Shown: positions 1 through 8,151, counted from the stretch's first letter. The stretch is 33,850 bases of DNA from JANQEA01 sp964530075 (GCA_964530075.1 CAZGXU010000022.1:1-33850), one strand, 5' to 3'. Translations and numbers: made by a program. The notes: a model not told the origin generated them from the letters alone.

Positions 1-1435
1 TGTAGAGCGTGAGTGCAGCGCCCTCGATCGCGTCCTGCATGGCGAAGAACTCGCCTTCGTACTTCTGCTGCATCGCCCGGATGTCCTCGATCATATAGGA
101 GAACGCGAGGTTGGACCAGTCCTCGACGAAGTTGAACGCCCACCACGCCGAATCTCGAGAGAAGTCACGCCGACTCATGATCTGGAGCGACTCGGGAACG
201 CTGGTCACGCCACAGTAGATCGGCATGTAGCACGTGGTGTGCGGCGTATCCGGGCCAAACCACAGCACCCCGCCGATCGCGTCGGGTAGCCAGTTGCGCG
301 ACTGCGACACGAAGCTGTACGAGCAGCGGAACATCGAGATCGCCCGCTCCCAGCCGACGCTTCCTTCCGGATTGCTCCGGCTGCTCGTCGCGTAGCGGTC
401 GGGCGTGCCGAACGGCCCGGCGGCCAAGCCCTGGGTGAGATCGAACTCGGTTCCCGCGTAGTAGTCGCGCTTGATCGCCATCACGTCGGCCACGGACAGC
501 TTCTCGTCCGGAACGACGGAGAACGGATACCGGCGCGCGTAGGGATCCAACTCCAGTGACGGTGCCACAAGATCGCGAACTCGCCACTCGCGCCGGCTGT
601 TGTAGAAGTTGTCGGTCTTGTAGCCGTAGACCTCCCAGTACCGGAACGGCTTGCCGGCGTTCGGGTCCCAGAGGCCGAGTTTCTCACCGACCGAGTAAAT
701 CCCCGTCCCGGCCATGTAGTTGTCCGGATCGGACAGGTCGAGCTCGCCGATCAGCGACCGGTTCGCCCCAGCGTAGACCGCGTTGTCCGGGACACGTTGC
801 GCGGCCCAAACCGCTCCCGGCTCTCCCGAGCCGGGCGTCCACAGCGCGCCGGGGCCGACGATCTCAAACACCCAGCCTTCGTCCCCGTCACAGACGGTGA
901 GACACTCGCCGCCGTCGGCGTAGCCGTACTCTTCGGCCAACGCGCCCATGATCTGAATCACTTCACGGGCCGTCTTGCCCCGCTGAAGCCCGACGGCTTC
1001 CAGCTGCTCGATGTAGAAGATCGCCCCTTCGGACGCCCTCATCTCGCGCCGTCCGCCGAACGTGTGCTCTCCGATCATCACCTGGTGCTCGTTCATGAAC
1101 GGATAGCCGATCAGGAAGTAGGTGTAGGTCTCGGCGACCTGGGGGATCTCGCCCATCACCGTTACCTCCCGATTGTCAGCGTGAAGCTGGTTCCTCAGAA
1201 TCGGAACCGTCTCCCCCGGCTCGTGCGTTCCTCCGGGGACGACGAACAGTCGAGAGTCGTACCCGCCGTCGCAGGTGTGGGTCGTCATCACCGAACCGTC
1301 GACGGACGCGTCCTTGCCGACGATGATCGCCGTGCAGTTGCCCTCTTCCTCGAGGTCCGCCACCCACTGAGTGAATCCGACCAGCCCGACCACTCCCACC
1401 ACCAACATACAACACAGCGCTATGCGCAACTTCAT
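1..1435 (-). CDS. C69 family dipeptidase, secreted or membrane-tethered (partial, C-terminus outside window)
   Basis: The frame stays open from the ATG at 1435 to the window edge, giving 478 residues without a stop. Residues 4-21 are a hydrophobic export segment. It is followed by the C69 signature Cys-Thr-Ala-Ile-Ile-Val-Gly-Lys-x-Ala-Ser-x-Asp-Gly-Ser starting at Cys34. In this N-terminal-nucleophile family the cysteine becomes the active residue after propeptide removal. Downstream blocks are typical of the family: GEHTFGGRREM, GGECLTVCDGDEGWVFEI, QRVPDNAVYAGANRS, and GTPDRYATS before the window edge. The predicted role is hydrolysis of di- or oligopeptides outside the cytoplasm. The start is set by an AAGGAGG ribosome site five bases upstream. 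It is the first gene of its unit here, and its own promoter is not clear. Confidence 0.9.
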   Translation of the reverse strand, partial: MKLRIALCCMLVVGVVGLVGFTQWVADLEEEGNCTAIIVGKDASVDGSVMTTHTCDGGYDSRLFVVPGGTHEPGETVPILRNQLHADNREVTVMGEIPQVAETYTYFLIGYPFMNEHQVMIGEHTFGGRREMRASEGAIFYIEQLEAVGLQRGKTAREVIQIMGALAEEYGYADGGECLTVCDGDEGWVFEIVGPGALWTPGSGEPGAVWAAQRVPDNAVYAGANRSLIGELDLSDPDNYMAGTGIYSVGEKLGLWDPNAGKPFRYWEVYGYKTDNFYNSRREWRVRDLVAPSLELDPYARRYPFSVVPDEKLSVADVMAIKRDYYAGTEFDLTQGLAAGPFGTPDRYATSSRSNPEGSVGWERAISMFRCSYSFVSQSRNWLPDAIGGVLWFGPDTPHTTCYMPIYCGVTSVPESLQIMSRRDFSRDSAWWAFNFVEDWSNLAFSYMIEDIRAMQQKYEGEFFAMQDAIEGAALTLY

Positions 1436-1954
1436 GGAGCCTCCTTCTTTACCCTTTTTCCGTTCGCCCACGCTGCGAGTCCACAGCTCAGTCTTCTCCG
1501 ATTTCGTCTGCACAGCTCACCTCTCTTTCGTTATGTTGGAATGCACGACAGGTCATCGCCCGGATCCATTTCTTCTCGCTCGCCACTTCGTCGTGGGTTT
1601 CCCCGTTGTGCCGACGAGTTTGCGGAGGCACGCCCTTCCGCAAGTGCTGGGTTCTCCGACGTTCTGACCCCAGGAACCGGATCGCCGAGGCCGCTTTCGC
1701 CCCTGAAAGGCCGACGCCGCGGCCAAACACTTTCGGCACGCTACGCAAGGGCCCCACCATGCATACCGTGCGAACGACATCCATTCAACAACTTTACACT
1801 GCCGCTGACGCAGTTTTCCACTCTCCGTGCTAATTCGGAGAGATCTGTTCCGTTCACGGGATTCGCCCGACGGACTGCGGAGACTTAAACATCGGAGTGA
1901 ATCCACATATGACAGCCTGTGATCGGTTCTCAGTTGTCTCACGCCAGTCCGCCC
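1436..1954. other. Intergenic region between divergent genes, no convincing gene
   Basis: About 520 bases with lower GC than the flanking genes. Short open frames exist on both strands but have no recognisable product and no ribosome site. One inverted repeat with 7-bp arms (TTGCGGA / TCCGCAA) lies at 1620-1643. A 9-base direct repeat, CACAGCTCA, occurs at 1482-1490 and 1511-1519, within 80 bases upstream of the dipeptidase start. A weak minus-strand promoter candidate is TTGAAT-17-TATGCA, ending near 1758; I do not trust it. Confidence 0.4.
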
Positions 1955-1983
1955 TTGACTCCCTCTTCCGGGTGCGGCTTAAT
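1955..1983 (+). promoter_or_regulatory. Predicted sigma70 promoter of the RHH-cupin gene
   Basis: TTGACT (1955-1960), a 17-base spacer, then CTTAAT (1978-1983). Predicted start of transcription is near 1990, which leaves a 14-base leader before the ATG at 2004 and rules out the earlier in-frame TTG at 1983. Confidence 0.45.
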
Positions 1984-2003
1984 TGGGGCGTGCTTGGAGT
2001 TCG

Positions 2004-2639
2004 ATGAAATGCTTCGCGCACTACTCCGAATCGAAAGGCGGGGCCGTGCCCACCCGGAAACACTTGGTTCTTGATGACGATGTCTACCGGGCTCTTCTGG
2101 ATCGAAGAGAGATGACCGGTCTCCCGATCAGCAGGCTCGGGAACGCGATCCTTCGATCTCACATTGCAGCCGTTCTCCTCGAGGACCTGCTCGGTAAGAA
2201 GCTGGTTGAGGCCGGGCGCCTCTCGGAGGGTGAGTACAGAGACGTTCTGGAACAAGCATTGGGCGAGCTCCGACGCTCCTTTCTGCCGGGTCATGTGCCG
2301 GTCGAAGTCATGGCCAATGGGAGGCTGATTTCCGGGAGTTGGGTGATCCAGAGCCTACTGTGTCCCTCCGACGGATCGTTTCAGCTCCTGGAGTGCTGGG
2401 CCAGGGATTCGCTCCAGCAGCCCATGGAGCAGCATTCCCACGATGCCGATGAGTACATCATCTCGATGAGCGGGAGGAGTCACTGGGTAACCGGCGGGGT
2501 GCCTGTCGTCCTGCGGAAGGGCAACATGCTGCAAATCCCGGCCGGAGCGATCCACAGCGCCACCCCGCTGGATCCCGAGTGCCATCTCCTCGTAGCGACG
2601 GTTCCGGCCACCCCCGAGTATTCCTCGTACCTCGAGTGA
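2004..2639 (+). CDS. Ribbon-helix-helix plus cupin domain protein, putative ligand-responsive regulator
   Basis: 211 residues in two parts. Residues 16-52 (TRKHLVLDDDVYRALLDRRE and on) read like a CopG/Arc ribbon-helix-helix DNA-binding unit: a short strand, then two helices. A helical linker runs to about residue 95. Residues 110-205 form a cupin barrel with intact metal motifs: His144-x-His146-x3-Glu150-x6-Gly157, and Gly173-x5-Pro-x-Gly-x2-His184. Both halves are family inferences from visible motifs. The combination suggests a transcription factor whose cupin binds a small molecule or metal. It is convergent with the pgs operon, 79 bases away. The ATG at 2004 has GGAG four bases upstream. 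GTG at 2046, behind AAAGGCGGGG, is a good alternative start that would keep both domains. Confidence 0.7.
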   Translation: MKCFAHYSESKGGAVPTRKHLVLDDDVYRALLDRREMTGLPISRLGNAILRSHIAAVLLEDLLGKKLVEAGRLSEGEYRDVLEQALGELRRSFLPGHVPVEVMANGRLISGSWVIQSLLCPSDGSFQLLECWARDSLQQPMEQHSHDADEYIISMSGRSHWVTGGVPVVLRKGNMLQIPAGAIHSATPLDPECHLLVATVPATPEYSSYLE

Positions 2640-2718
2640 ACCGGGTGCTGGCGCGACGGCTGCTCCTCGTATGCGGACTTCTGACGAGAGCGCTCTGGGG
2701 CTTCGGATCGGTCGAATC

Positions 2719-3855
2719 TCATCCCGACGAACGTCGGGGGCGATCCGCGGCCGGCCTCGTTGTTCCGCTTCCGGAGGGACGCCGCCTGGACAGAGTCCAG
2801 AGAAGCCACGTTGCCACAACGCTCAAGTAGCCAATCGGGATGCCGATCAGACCGGCTCGTCTTCCGTCCTCTCCCCCGACGACGCGGAGCGAGCCGGGCT
2901 TGGGCAGCGGCGACGGATCCCACTCCAGGTTGACCCGTTGAGCGAGCTCCTTGATGTTGAGTAGGTGGACGATCGGTACTTCATCGGCCGCCATGGCATG
3001 AAGGACGCCGCCCCTCTCGGAGGGAACGGGTGGGACGGCATGGTTCACCCCCGGTGAGAGATACAGGACGGATCCGTCGGTGCCCAGGTTTGCCCACGAT
3101 CCGCCGATGTTGATGAACGCGGCAATCCGCCGATCGCCGCCGCCGGCGCGGTAGATGGACATCCGGGTTTCGACGTTGCTCGTCAGGTCTGGATCGTAAA
3201 TGAAAGCAGCCGTTGATGCCTCGATTCGGGCCTGGAGCATCTCCCGTGTGTCGCGGCTGAGGTCCCGGCCGATGTCCTCGTCGCCGCCCAGCGACGCGGC
3301 AGAGGCGCGGTAGGGGACGATTCCGTCATCGTACAAGACGTCTTCGATGTCGAGCCACGTGAAACCTTGGAGGTTGGCGCCCCATTGCGATGCGCCGAGC
3401 GAGACGATCAGAGCCAGATCGAGCTTCATCGCATCCGCTGCGCACATCGTGGCCAGGATCAGACCTGGAAACGAGCCCGACGCACCGACGGCGATGAAGT
3501 CGCCCTCTTGGACCCCGGCCTCGGAGAGAAGAAAGACCACTAGTCCGGCGGCGTTGGGGTTGGTGGTCGTACGCTTGGCCTGTAGGTCTCCGATCGTGGT
3601 GGTCATCGGACTGAACTGGGCTCCGATCAGACCGGTGCCGTTGATGTCATAGGTGAGATCCACGCTCGGGCCCTGAGCCTGCCGATGTGCGTAGAGGCTC
3701 TCCACCCCTGCTTGCATCCGTCTGGACGCTTCGATCATCCGGCCCTCGTCCGCCGTGAATTCGCTTCCGAAGAACGCGATCGTCACGACGGCAGCCACTC
3801 CCATGCAGAACAGCAGCGCGAGGTCCCAACGAACCAGATGGCGTAGCCGCTGCAT
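2719..3855 (-). CDS. pgsW: Poly-gamma-glutamate system protein PgsW
   Basis: 378 residues, third gene of the pgs operon. A membrane helix at residues 10-29 and another near residues 335-356 bracket a large extracytoplasmic domain with Gly-rich motifs (GASGSFPGLILA, INIGGSWANLG, LSPGVNHAVPP). This matches the family annotated as poly-gamma-glutamate system protein, found beside PgsB and PgsC in Gram-negative bacteria. Its biochemical role is not settled; by position it should act in polymer export or anchoring, possibly where PgsA acts in Bacillus. Two ATGs are close together. The one at 3861 has AGGAG directly abutting it. The one at 3855 has the same AGGAG at six bases, so I chose 3855. It starts 9 bases after the pgsC stop. 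Confidence 0.82.
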   Translation of the reverse strand: MQRLRHLVRWDLALLFCMGVAAVVTIAFFGSEFTADEGRMIEASRRMQAGVESLYAHRQAQGPSVDLTYDINGTGLIGAQFSPMTTTIGDLQAKRTTTNPNAAGLVVFLLSEAGVQEGDFIAVGASGSFPGLILATMCAADAMKLDLALIVSLGASQWGANLQGFTWLDIEDVLYDDGIVPYRASAASLGGDEDIGRDLSRDTREMLQARIEASTAAFIYDPDLTSNVETRMSIYRAGGGDRRIAAFINIGGSWANLGTDGSVLYLSPGVNHAVPPVPSERGGVLHAMAADEVPIVHLLNIKELAQRVNLEWDPSPLPKPGSLRVVGGEDGRRAGLIGIPIGYLSVVATWLLWTLSRRRPSGSGTTRPAADRPRRSSG

Positions 3856-3864
3856 CTCCATCTC

Positions 3865-4296
3865 CTATGTGAGGACCAGCCGCAGAATGCAATACGTCGT
3901 AGCGGAGGCGATCCCCATGGCCGCCACCGTTCGAAAGAAGCCCTGTCGCTCGAACGTGTTGGCGATCAGTCCGGGGATCACCCAGCCGATGGCACGAAGC
4001 TCCAAGGATGCCGGCCACGCCAGGGGGATGACCCGAGTTCCGAGAAGCGCCCAGGCTCCCCCCAGGAGAATGAGGAGCAGGAATCGTCGTCGACCGAAGA
4101 CGATGAAGAAGCGGGAGATCGCCCGATAGACCGCCCACGCCAGCAGTGCGGCGGCGAGAGTCCCGGCAAGGCGTAGAGGCTGATTGACGAACAGCGCTAA
4201 ATACCCCGGGACGATGATCCCCCCGGGATACAAGCCGGTGAACTCCGTGAACAGCGCCGCCACCGCAAGCCCGATGAAGGCGGACTCAACTATCAT
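3865..4296 (-). CDS. pgsC: Poly-gamma-glutamate biosynthesis membrane protein PgsC/CapC
   Basis: 143 residues, almost entirely hydrophobic, with about four membrane helices. It begins with the family's typical EFTGLYPGGIIVPGYLAL block (residues 18-35) and contains the conserved WVIPGLIANTFERQG block late in the protein. PgsC is the membrane partner of the PgsB ligase in making and exporting poly-gamma-glutamate. Its ATG overlaps the pgsB stop in an ATGA arrangement, so the two are very likely translationally coupled. Length is close to Bacillus PgsC. Confidence 0.92.
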   Translation of the reverse strand: MIVESAFIGLAVAALFTEFTGLYPGGIIVPGYLALFVNQPLRLAGTLAAALLAWAVYRAISRFFIVFGRRRFLLLILLGGAWALLGTRVIPLAWPASLELRAIGWVIPGLIANTFERQGFFRTVAAMGIASATTYCILRLVLT

Positions 4297-5453
4297 GCCG
4301 GTTCGCCCTCACGGCTCCACCACTCCACAAGCCGGATCCCCGCTCCCCCCATGTTCCCGAACCCGAAGAGGAAACCGCCCTCCGGATGGTCCGATGCGAT
4401 CTCCGCCAGGATCCGGCCGGGATCCGACGACCGCACGACGAGAAGGCGCTCGCCAAGAGCTCTGCGCAGATGTCGCTTGACCGACCATGGGACGGCCCCT
4501 ACGACGGCAAGGGTGTCGAAGGGCCACGTCTCCCGACTGAGCGCGCTCGTCCATTGCCCCGTCCGATCGCCTCGGTCTTCGCGCAGGTTGAGAAGGCCGA
4601 CACGACATCCACCGGGTCGATCCCATCGTTCAAGAGCACGTTCCAGCACGAGCTTCGTAGAGTCCGGATCGTTGGCCGCGAACCCGTTCACCACGTGCCA
4701 CGTGCCCGGAGGCGAATCCACCCGCCACGCCGAGAGCACGCCGACATCGGGCGTAACGGAGCCCATTCCATCCAGAGCGGATTCCGGGGGGACGCCGAGA
4801 CGGGCACAGATCTCCAGTGCAAGCGCCAGGTTGATCGGCCATTCCCTGTAGGGGAGCAAGGAGAGGTACGGAGCGCCTGCCTCCGGATCGACCGCGTGAA
4901 CAGGGATGTGTCGCTCCATGAGGCGACGGCGAAGATCGTCGGGGGTATCCGATGGACAGATCACGACGGCTCCACGGGGGACTGCCTCGGCGAACGCCCC
5001 GATCGGGTCGGGTAGGTCGTTGAGATGGTCGGGACGGAAGCTGGTGAGGGCGACAATCTGAGGAGCGAGGATCTTCGCGACTTCGACGCGTAGGCTTTCC
5101 GCGCGGATGCTCATCGCCTCGAACACCGCGGCGTCTGCTTCAAGCCGTTTCGCTAGATAGAGAATTCGTCGCTGCTCCAACGGGCTTGGCAGCGATCGGC
5201 GCCGAACAGGGCGTTCGTCTCCGTTCGGATGACCGACGGTCGCGTAGGATCCCGTCGTCTTGTATAGGACTCGATGCCCGCCGCCCCTCAGTCCGGCAGC
5301 GATGAGACGCACAACGCTTGACTTCCCCCGCATCCCCATCACAACCACCCGCGTCGGGATCGCCCGCCGAAAGGATCTCACGAAGAAGGCCTCGATCAGG
5401 AACCCCAGAAGCACAACGGCAAGAGCAGAACCCACGATTGCAGACTCTGGCAC
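4293..5453 (-). CDS. pgsB: Poly-gamma-glutamate synthase ligase subunit PgsB/CapB
   Basis: 386 residues from the GTG at 5453. One N-terminal membrane helix (residues 5-25) is followed by a Mur-ligase-like ATP-dependent amide ligase domain: P-loop GMRGKSS (40-46), YKTTGS (64-69), TSFRPDHLNDL (137-147, equivalent to the NVLEDHMD block of Bacillus PgsB), NGFAAND (256-262), the REDRGDRT block (291-298) and GFGNMGG (364-370). It polymerises glutamate through gamma-carboxyl linkages at the membrane. The start is chosen because GGAGG lies five bases before this GTG and the membrane helix then begins at once, as in Bacillus; an in-frame ATG at 5504 would add 17 residues. First gene of the operon pgsB-pgsC-pgsW. 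No pgsA or pgsE is seen nearby. Confidence 0.93.
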   Translation of the reverse strand: MPESAIVGSALAVVLLGFLIEAFFVRSFRRAIPTRVVVMGMRGKSSVVRLIAAGLRGGGHRVLYKTTGSYATVGHPNGDERPVRRRSLPSPLEQRRILYLAKRLEADAAVFEAMSIRAESLRVEVAKILAPQIVALTSFRPDHLNDLPDPIGAFAEAVPRGAVVICPSDTPDDLRRRLMERHIPVHAVDPEAGAPYLSLLPYREWPINLALALEICARLGVPPESALDGMGSVTPDVGVLSAWRVDSPPGTWHVVNGFAANDPDSTKLVLERALERWDRPGGCRVGLLNLREDRGDRTGQWTSALSRETWPFDTLAVVGAVPWSVKRHLRRALGERLLVVRSSDPGRILAEIASDHPEGGFLFGFGNMGGAGIRLVEWWSREGEPA

Positions 5454-5519
5454 GCTCCCCTCCAAAGAAGCTCGAGACTGTCTCCGCGTTCGGTGTATCC
5501 GCATACGACCGAGGCGTTC

Positions 5520-5548
5520 ATTCTATAGCGGTTCCCGTCATGCGTCAC
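5520..5548 (-). promoter_or_regulatory. Predicted promoter of the pgsBCW operon
   Basis: On the minus strand: GTGACG (5548-5543), 17 bases, TAGAAT (5525-5520). The predicted start near 5513 gives a leader of about 60 bases before the GTG of pgsB, containing the small inverted repeat GAGAC-A-GTCTC. Confidence 0.5.
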
Positions 5549-5841
5549 ATCGCTGCGCTGCGCGCAGTCCGCGACCTCGTTCGACCGCAGCTCCTCGACC
5601 CCGGCGTAACGGTCGTGGACGCCGTGATGATCCGTGACAGGGCCATCTCCTCCCTCACCCTCAAGCCCGTCGACGGCGCCGAGGAACCTGCTGCGCCCCT
5701 GGACGTTCTTGAGGTCGAAGGAGACCGATCGTCGCCGAGGGATCGGGCGCCACGGACGTGTTGGGAGGATGTGCTGCCCTCGGCCGATCGAGGAGGGATG
5801 GCGAACGCCATGGAGGGATCTCGCATCCCAACTACGCGTCC
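5549..5841. other. Intergenic region with weak terminator-like hairpin
   Basis: About 290 bases between the kinase stop and the pgs promoter. A perfect ATGGCG-AA-CGCCAT inverted repeat lies at 5798-5811, 30 bases past the kinase stop codon; it could end the upstream operon but has no T-tract. A second small repeat, CTGCGC-TGC-GCGCAG, is at 5553-5567. I see no gene. Confidence 0.35.
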
Positions 5842-6324
5842 CTATCCCTTGTACCCGATCGCCCGGAGGAACTCCTTCCGTTGAGCGATCTCCGCTTCGC
5901 CTTCGATCCCCTTGGGAAGGACGCCGTCGACGACGCCGAGGATCCCGCGTCCCTGGTCGGTCTCGGCGACGACGGCCTGAAGGGGGTTGGCGGTAGCGCA
6001 GAGGATCCGGCAGACCTCGGGGACCCGCTTCACGGCGCCCAGGACGTTGATCGGGAACGCGTCCTTCAGGAAGACGATGAACGAGTGCCCGGCGCCGATC
6101 GCCTCGGCGTTCCGGATCGCGAGCCCTTCGAGCTCCTCGTTCGTCCCCGAATGACGGATCAAGCACGGTCCGGACGCCTCGCAGAAGGCGAGGCCGAACT
6201 GGATCCCGGGGATCGCGGTGACGAGCGCCTCGTGGAGGTCCTCGACCGTCTTGATGAAATGGCTCTGTCCGAGGATCAGATTCAGTCCGCCGGGATTCTC
6301 GATCGGCACGAGCTTCAGCTCCAT
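5842..6324 (-). CDS. Adenosine-specific kinase (DUF355 family)
   Basis: 160 residues covering the whole family. The hallmark blocks are visible: FGLAFCEASGPCLIRHSG (residues 43-60), GAGHSFIVFLKDAFPINVLG, VPEVCRILCATANPLQ and the C-terminal ETDQGRGILGVVDG. The archaeal founding members phosphorylate adenosine to AMP; the assignment here rests on that family. It starts one base after the hisS stop and is the last gene of the ribE-ribBA-ribH-hisS operon, so its transcription should follow that of riboflavin and histidyl-tRNA synthetase genes. No functional link to them is obvious. Its length is normal and nothing looks broken. Confidence 0.88.
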   Translation of the reverse strand: MELKLVPIENPGGLNLILGQSHFIKTVEDLHEALVTAIPGIQFGLAFCEASGPCLIRHSGTNEELEGLAIRNAEAIGAGHSFIVFLKDAFPINVLGAVKRVPEVCRILCATANPLQAVVAETDQGRGILGVVDGVLPKGIEGEAEIAQRKEFLRAIGYKG

Positions 6325-6325
6325 G

Positions 6326-7585
6326 TCATCCTCCTCGGATCGCGTCGGCGAGCGCGTCGACGGTCAGCCGGACGTCGCGCTCCTCGCCGGAGTCCATCGC
6401 CTTCAGCCTGCCGAGGCCCGACGCGGCCTCATCGTCGCCGACCACCAGAAGATGGCGGGCGCCCAGCCGGTTCGCCTCGGAAAGCTGCTTGCGGAGCCCG
6501 CGATCGCGGTGATCGAACTCGACTGACAGCCCTGCCCTCCGCAGCCGCTCGGCCAGCTCGAAGGCGATCCGCCGCCCCTCGTCGCCGATCGACGCGAGGA
6601 ACAGGTCGAGGCGCTCCGGTTCGAGCGGCGTCCCGCGCCCTTGGAGCACGAGGACGAGCCGCTCGATCCCGCCGGCGAACCCGACGCCGGGAGTCGGCGG
6701 CCCGCCGAGCGATTCGACGAGCCCGTCGTATCGCCCTCCGCCGACGAGGGAGTCCTGAGCGCCGAGGTCGGCGGAGATCAGCTCGAAGACGGTGCGGGTG
6801 TAGTAGTCGAGGCCTCGGACGAGGTGTGGGTCGATCTCGTAGGACAGCTCGAGACGGTCGAGCCACCGGCGGACTTCGGCGAAGTGCGCGGCGCAGTCGC
6901 CGCAGAGGGACTCGGCCGGTCCTGGGGCGGCGTCGATGGACGGACGACAGCTCGGCTCCTTGCAGTCGAGGATCCGCAGCGGATTGTCCTCGTAGCGGCG
7001 CCGACAGTCGGCGCACATCGAGCCGATCGTGGCGGCGAAATGAGCGCGCAGGACCTTGTGATACGCCTCCCGGTCGCTCGGGCAGCCGATCGAGTTGAGG
7101 CGGAGCGACAGCCCGCCGAGGCCGAGCCCGCTCATCAGCGTCCACGCGAAGGCGATCACCTCGACGTCGAGGGTCGGATCGAGCGAGCCGATCGCCTCGA
7201 TCCCGTACTGGTGGAACTGCCGGTAGCGCCCTCTCTGAGGCTTCTCGTAGCGGAACATCGGGCCGAGGTAGTAGACCTTCTGAAACGGCGCGTTCGTCTG
7301 CAGCCCGTGCGACAGGTAGGCGCGGGCAACCGACGCGGTCCCCTCCGGCCGAAGCGTCAGGCTGCGCCCCCTCCGATCGGGAAAGGTGAACATCTGCTTG
7401 GTCACGACTTCGTTCGCCTCGCCGATCCCGCGGGTGAACAGGTCGGTCTGCTCGACGATCGGGAACCGGATCTCGCGGTAGTTGTACCGCCGCGCGGTCT
7501 CCCGGATCGCGTCCTCGACGAGGCGCCACCACCCGACCTCCTCGGGGAGGATGTCGTTCATTCCGCGGACGAGCTCGTAGCTCAT
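6326..7585 (-). CDS. hisS: Histidyl-tRNA synthetase
   Basis: 419 residues, the usual bacterial length. Class II aminoacyl-tRNA synthetase motifs are present: GMNDILPEE near the N-terminus, motif 2 FRYEKPQRGRYRQFHQYG (111-128), the histidine-specific LVRGLDYYTRTVFE (255-268), and motif 3 in GVGFAGGIERL (300-310). An insertion at 191-231 carries CxxC, C, C and CxxC cysteines, a pattern seen in several bacterial HisRS and probably a zinc site. A C-terminal anticodon-binding domain follows. It charges tRNA-His in the cytoplasm. The ATG overlaps the ribH stop (ATGA), indicating translational coupling. Confidence 0.97.
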   Translation of the reverse strand: MSYELVRGMNDILPEEVGWWRLVEDAIRETARRYNYREIRFPIVEQTDLFTRGIGEANEVVTKQMFTFPDRRGRSLTLRPEGTASVARAYLSHGLQTNAPFQKVYYLGPMFRYEKPQRGRYRQFHQYGIEAIGSLDPTLDVEVIAFAWTLMSGLGLGGLSLRLNSIGCPSDREAYHKVLRAHFAATIGSMCADCRRRYEDNPLRILDCKEPSCRPSIDAAPGPAESLCGDCAAHFAEVRRWLDRLELSYEIDPHLVRGLDYYTRTVFELISADLGAQDSLVGGGRYDGLVESLGGPPTPGVGFAGGIERLVLVLQGRGTPLEPERLDLFLASIGDEGRRIAFELAERLRRAGLSVEFDHRDRGLRKQLSEANRLGARHLLVVGDDEAASGLGRLKAMDSGEERDVRLTVDALADAIRGG

Positions 7586-8049
7586 TGCACCGCGCGGAGG
7601 ACGTTGACCATCTCGATCAGGCTCTCGGCGGCCTGAGCCCCCTTGTTCCCCGCCTTGGTTCCCGCGCGCTCGATCGCCTGATCGACGGTGTCCGCGGTGA
7701 TCACACCGAACGCCACCGGGACCGCGGCGTCGAGGTTGACGCGGGCGAGCCCCCTGCTCACTTCGCTGGCGACGTACTCGAAATGCGGCGTCGCGCCGCG
7801 GATGACGGCGGAGAGCGCGACGATTCCGTCGTACCGGCCGGTCTCGGCCATCACCTTCGCCGCCTTGGGAACCTCGAACGCGCCGGGGACGCGGCAGACG
7901 TCGATCGCGTCGTCCGCCACGTTCGAGCGGCGGAGCCGATCGAGCGCGCCTTCGAGCAGGCGCTCGGTGATCAGGTTGTTGAATCGGCTGACGACGACGC
8001 CGACGCGGAGGCCGCTGCCGTCGAGCTTCCCTTCGTAGACCGCTCCCAT
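7582..8049 (-). CDS. ribH: 6,7-dimethyl-8-ribityllumazine synthase
   Basis: 155 residues. Family blocks are clear: VSRFNNLITERLLEGA (20-35), VPGAFEVPKAAK, LSAVIRGATPHFEYVASE, and PVAFGVITADTVDQAIERAG. It joins 5-amino-6-ribitylaminouracil with 3,4-dihydroxy-2-butanone-4-phosphate, the penultimate step of riboflavin synthesis, and normally forms large capsid-like assemblies. The ATG has GAGGAGGGA just upstream. It lies 146 bases after ribBA, with its own possible promoter and a leader hairpin in that gap, and overlaps hisS by 4 bases. Confidence 0.96.
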   Translation of the reverse strand: MGAVYEGKLDGSGLRVGVVVSRFNNLITERLLEGALDRLRRSNVADDAIDVCRVPGAFEVPKAAKVMAETGRYDGIVALSAVIRGATPHFEYVASEVSRGLARVNLDAAVPVAFGVITADTVDQAIERAGTKAGNKGAQAAESLIEMVNVLRAVQ

Positions 8050-8077
8050 GGCTCCCTCCTCGGAGTTCGTTCTTCCG

Positions 8078-8151
8078 GACCTCGGTCAGCTGGTGTTCGA
8101 GGTCACGCCTTTCTTCCGATCCCGCTTCGTTCTCGGGCCGTGACGATTGTA
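8078..8151 (-). promoter_or_regulatory. Possible internal promoter and leader hairpin before ribH
   Basis: In the 146-base gap between ribBA and ribH the minus strand has a good -10, TACAAT (8151-8146), but no good -35. Downstream of it, a perfect inverted repeat GACCTCG / CGAGGTC with a 13-base loop occupies 8104-8078, ending 28 bases before the ribH ATG. It does not match the FMN riboswitch consensus. It may be an attenuator, a processing site or a partial terminator after ribBA. Confidence 0.35.

Noticed and set aside
1553..1942. Short open frames of 75-146 residues in the 1.44-2.0 kb intergenic region
   Set aside because: No ribosome site, no recognisable domain, overlapping frames on both strands with no bias for one.
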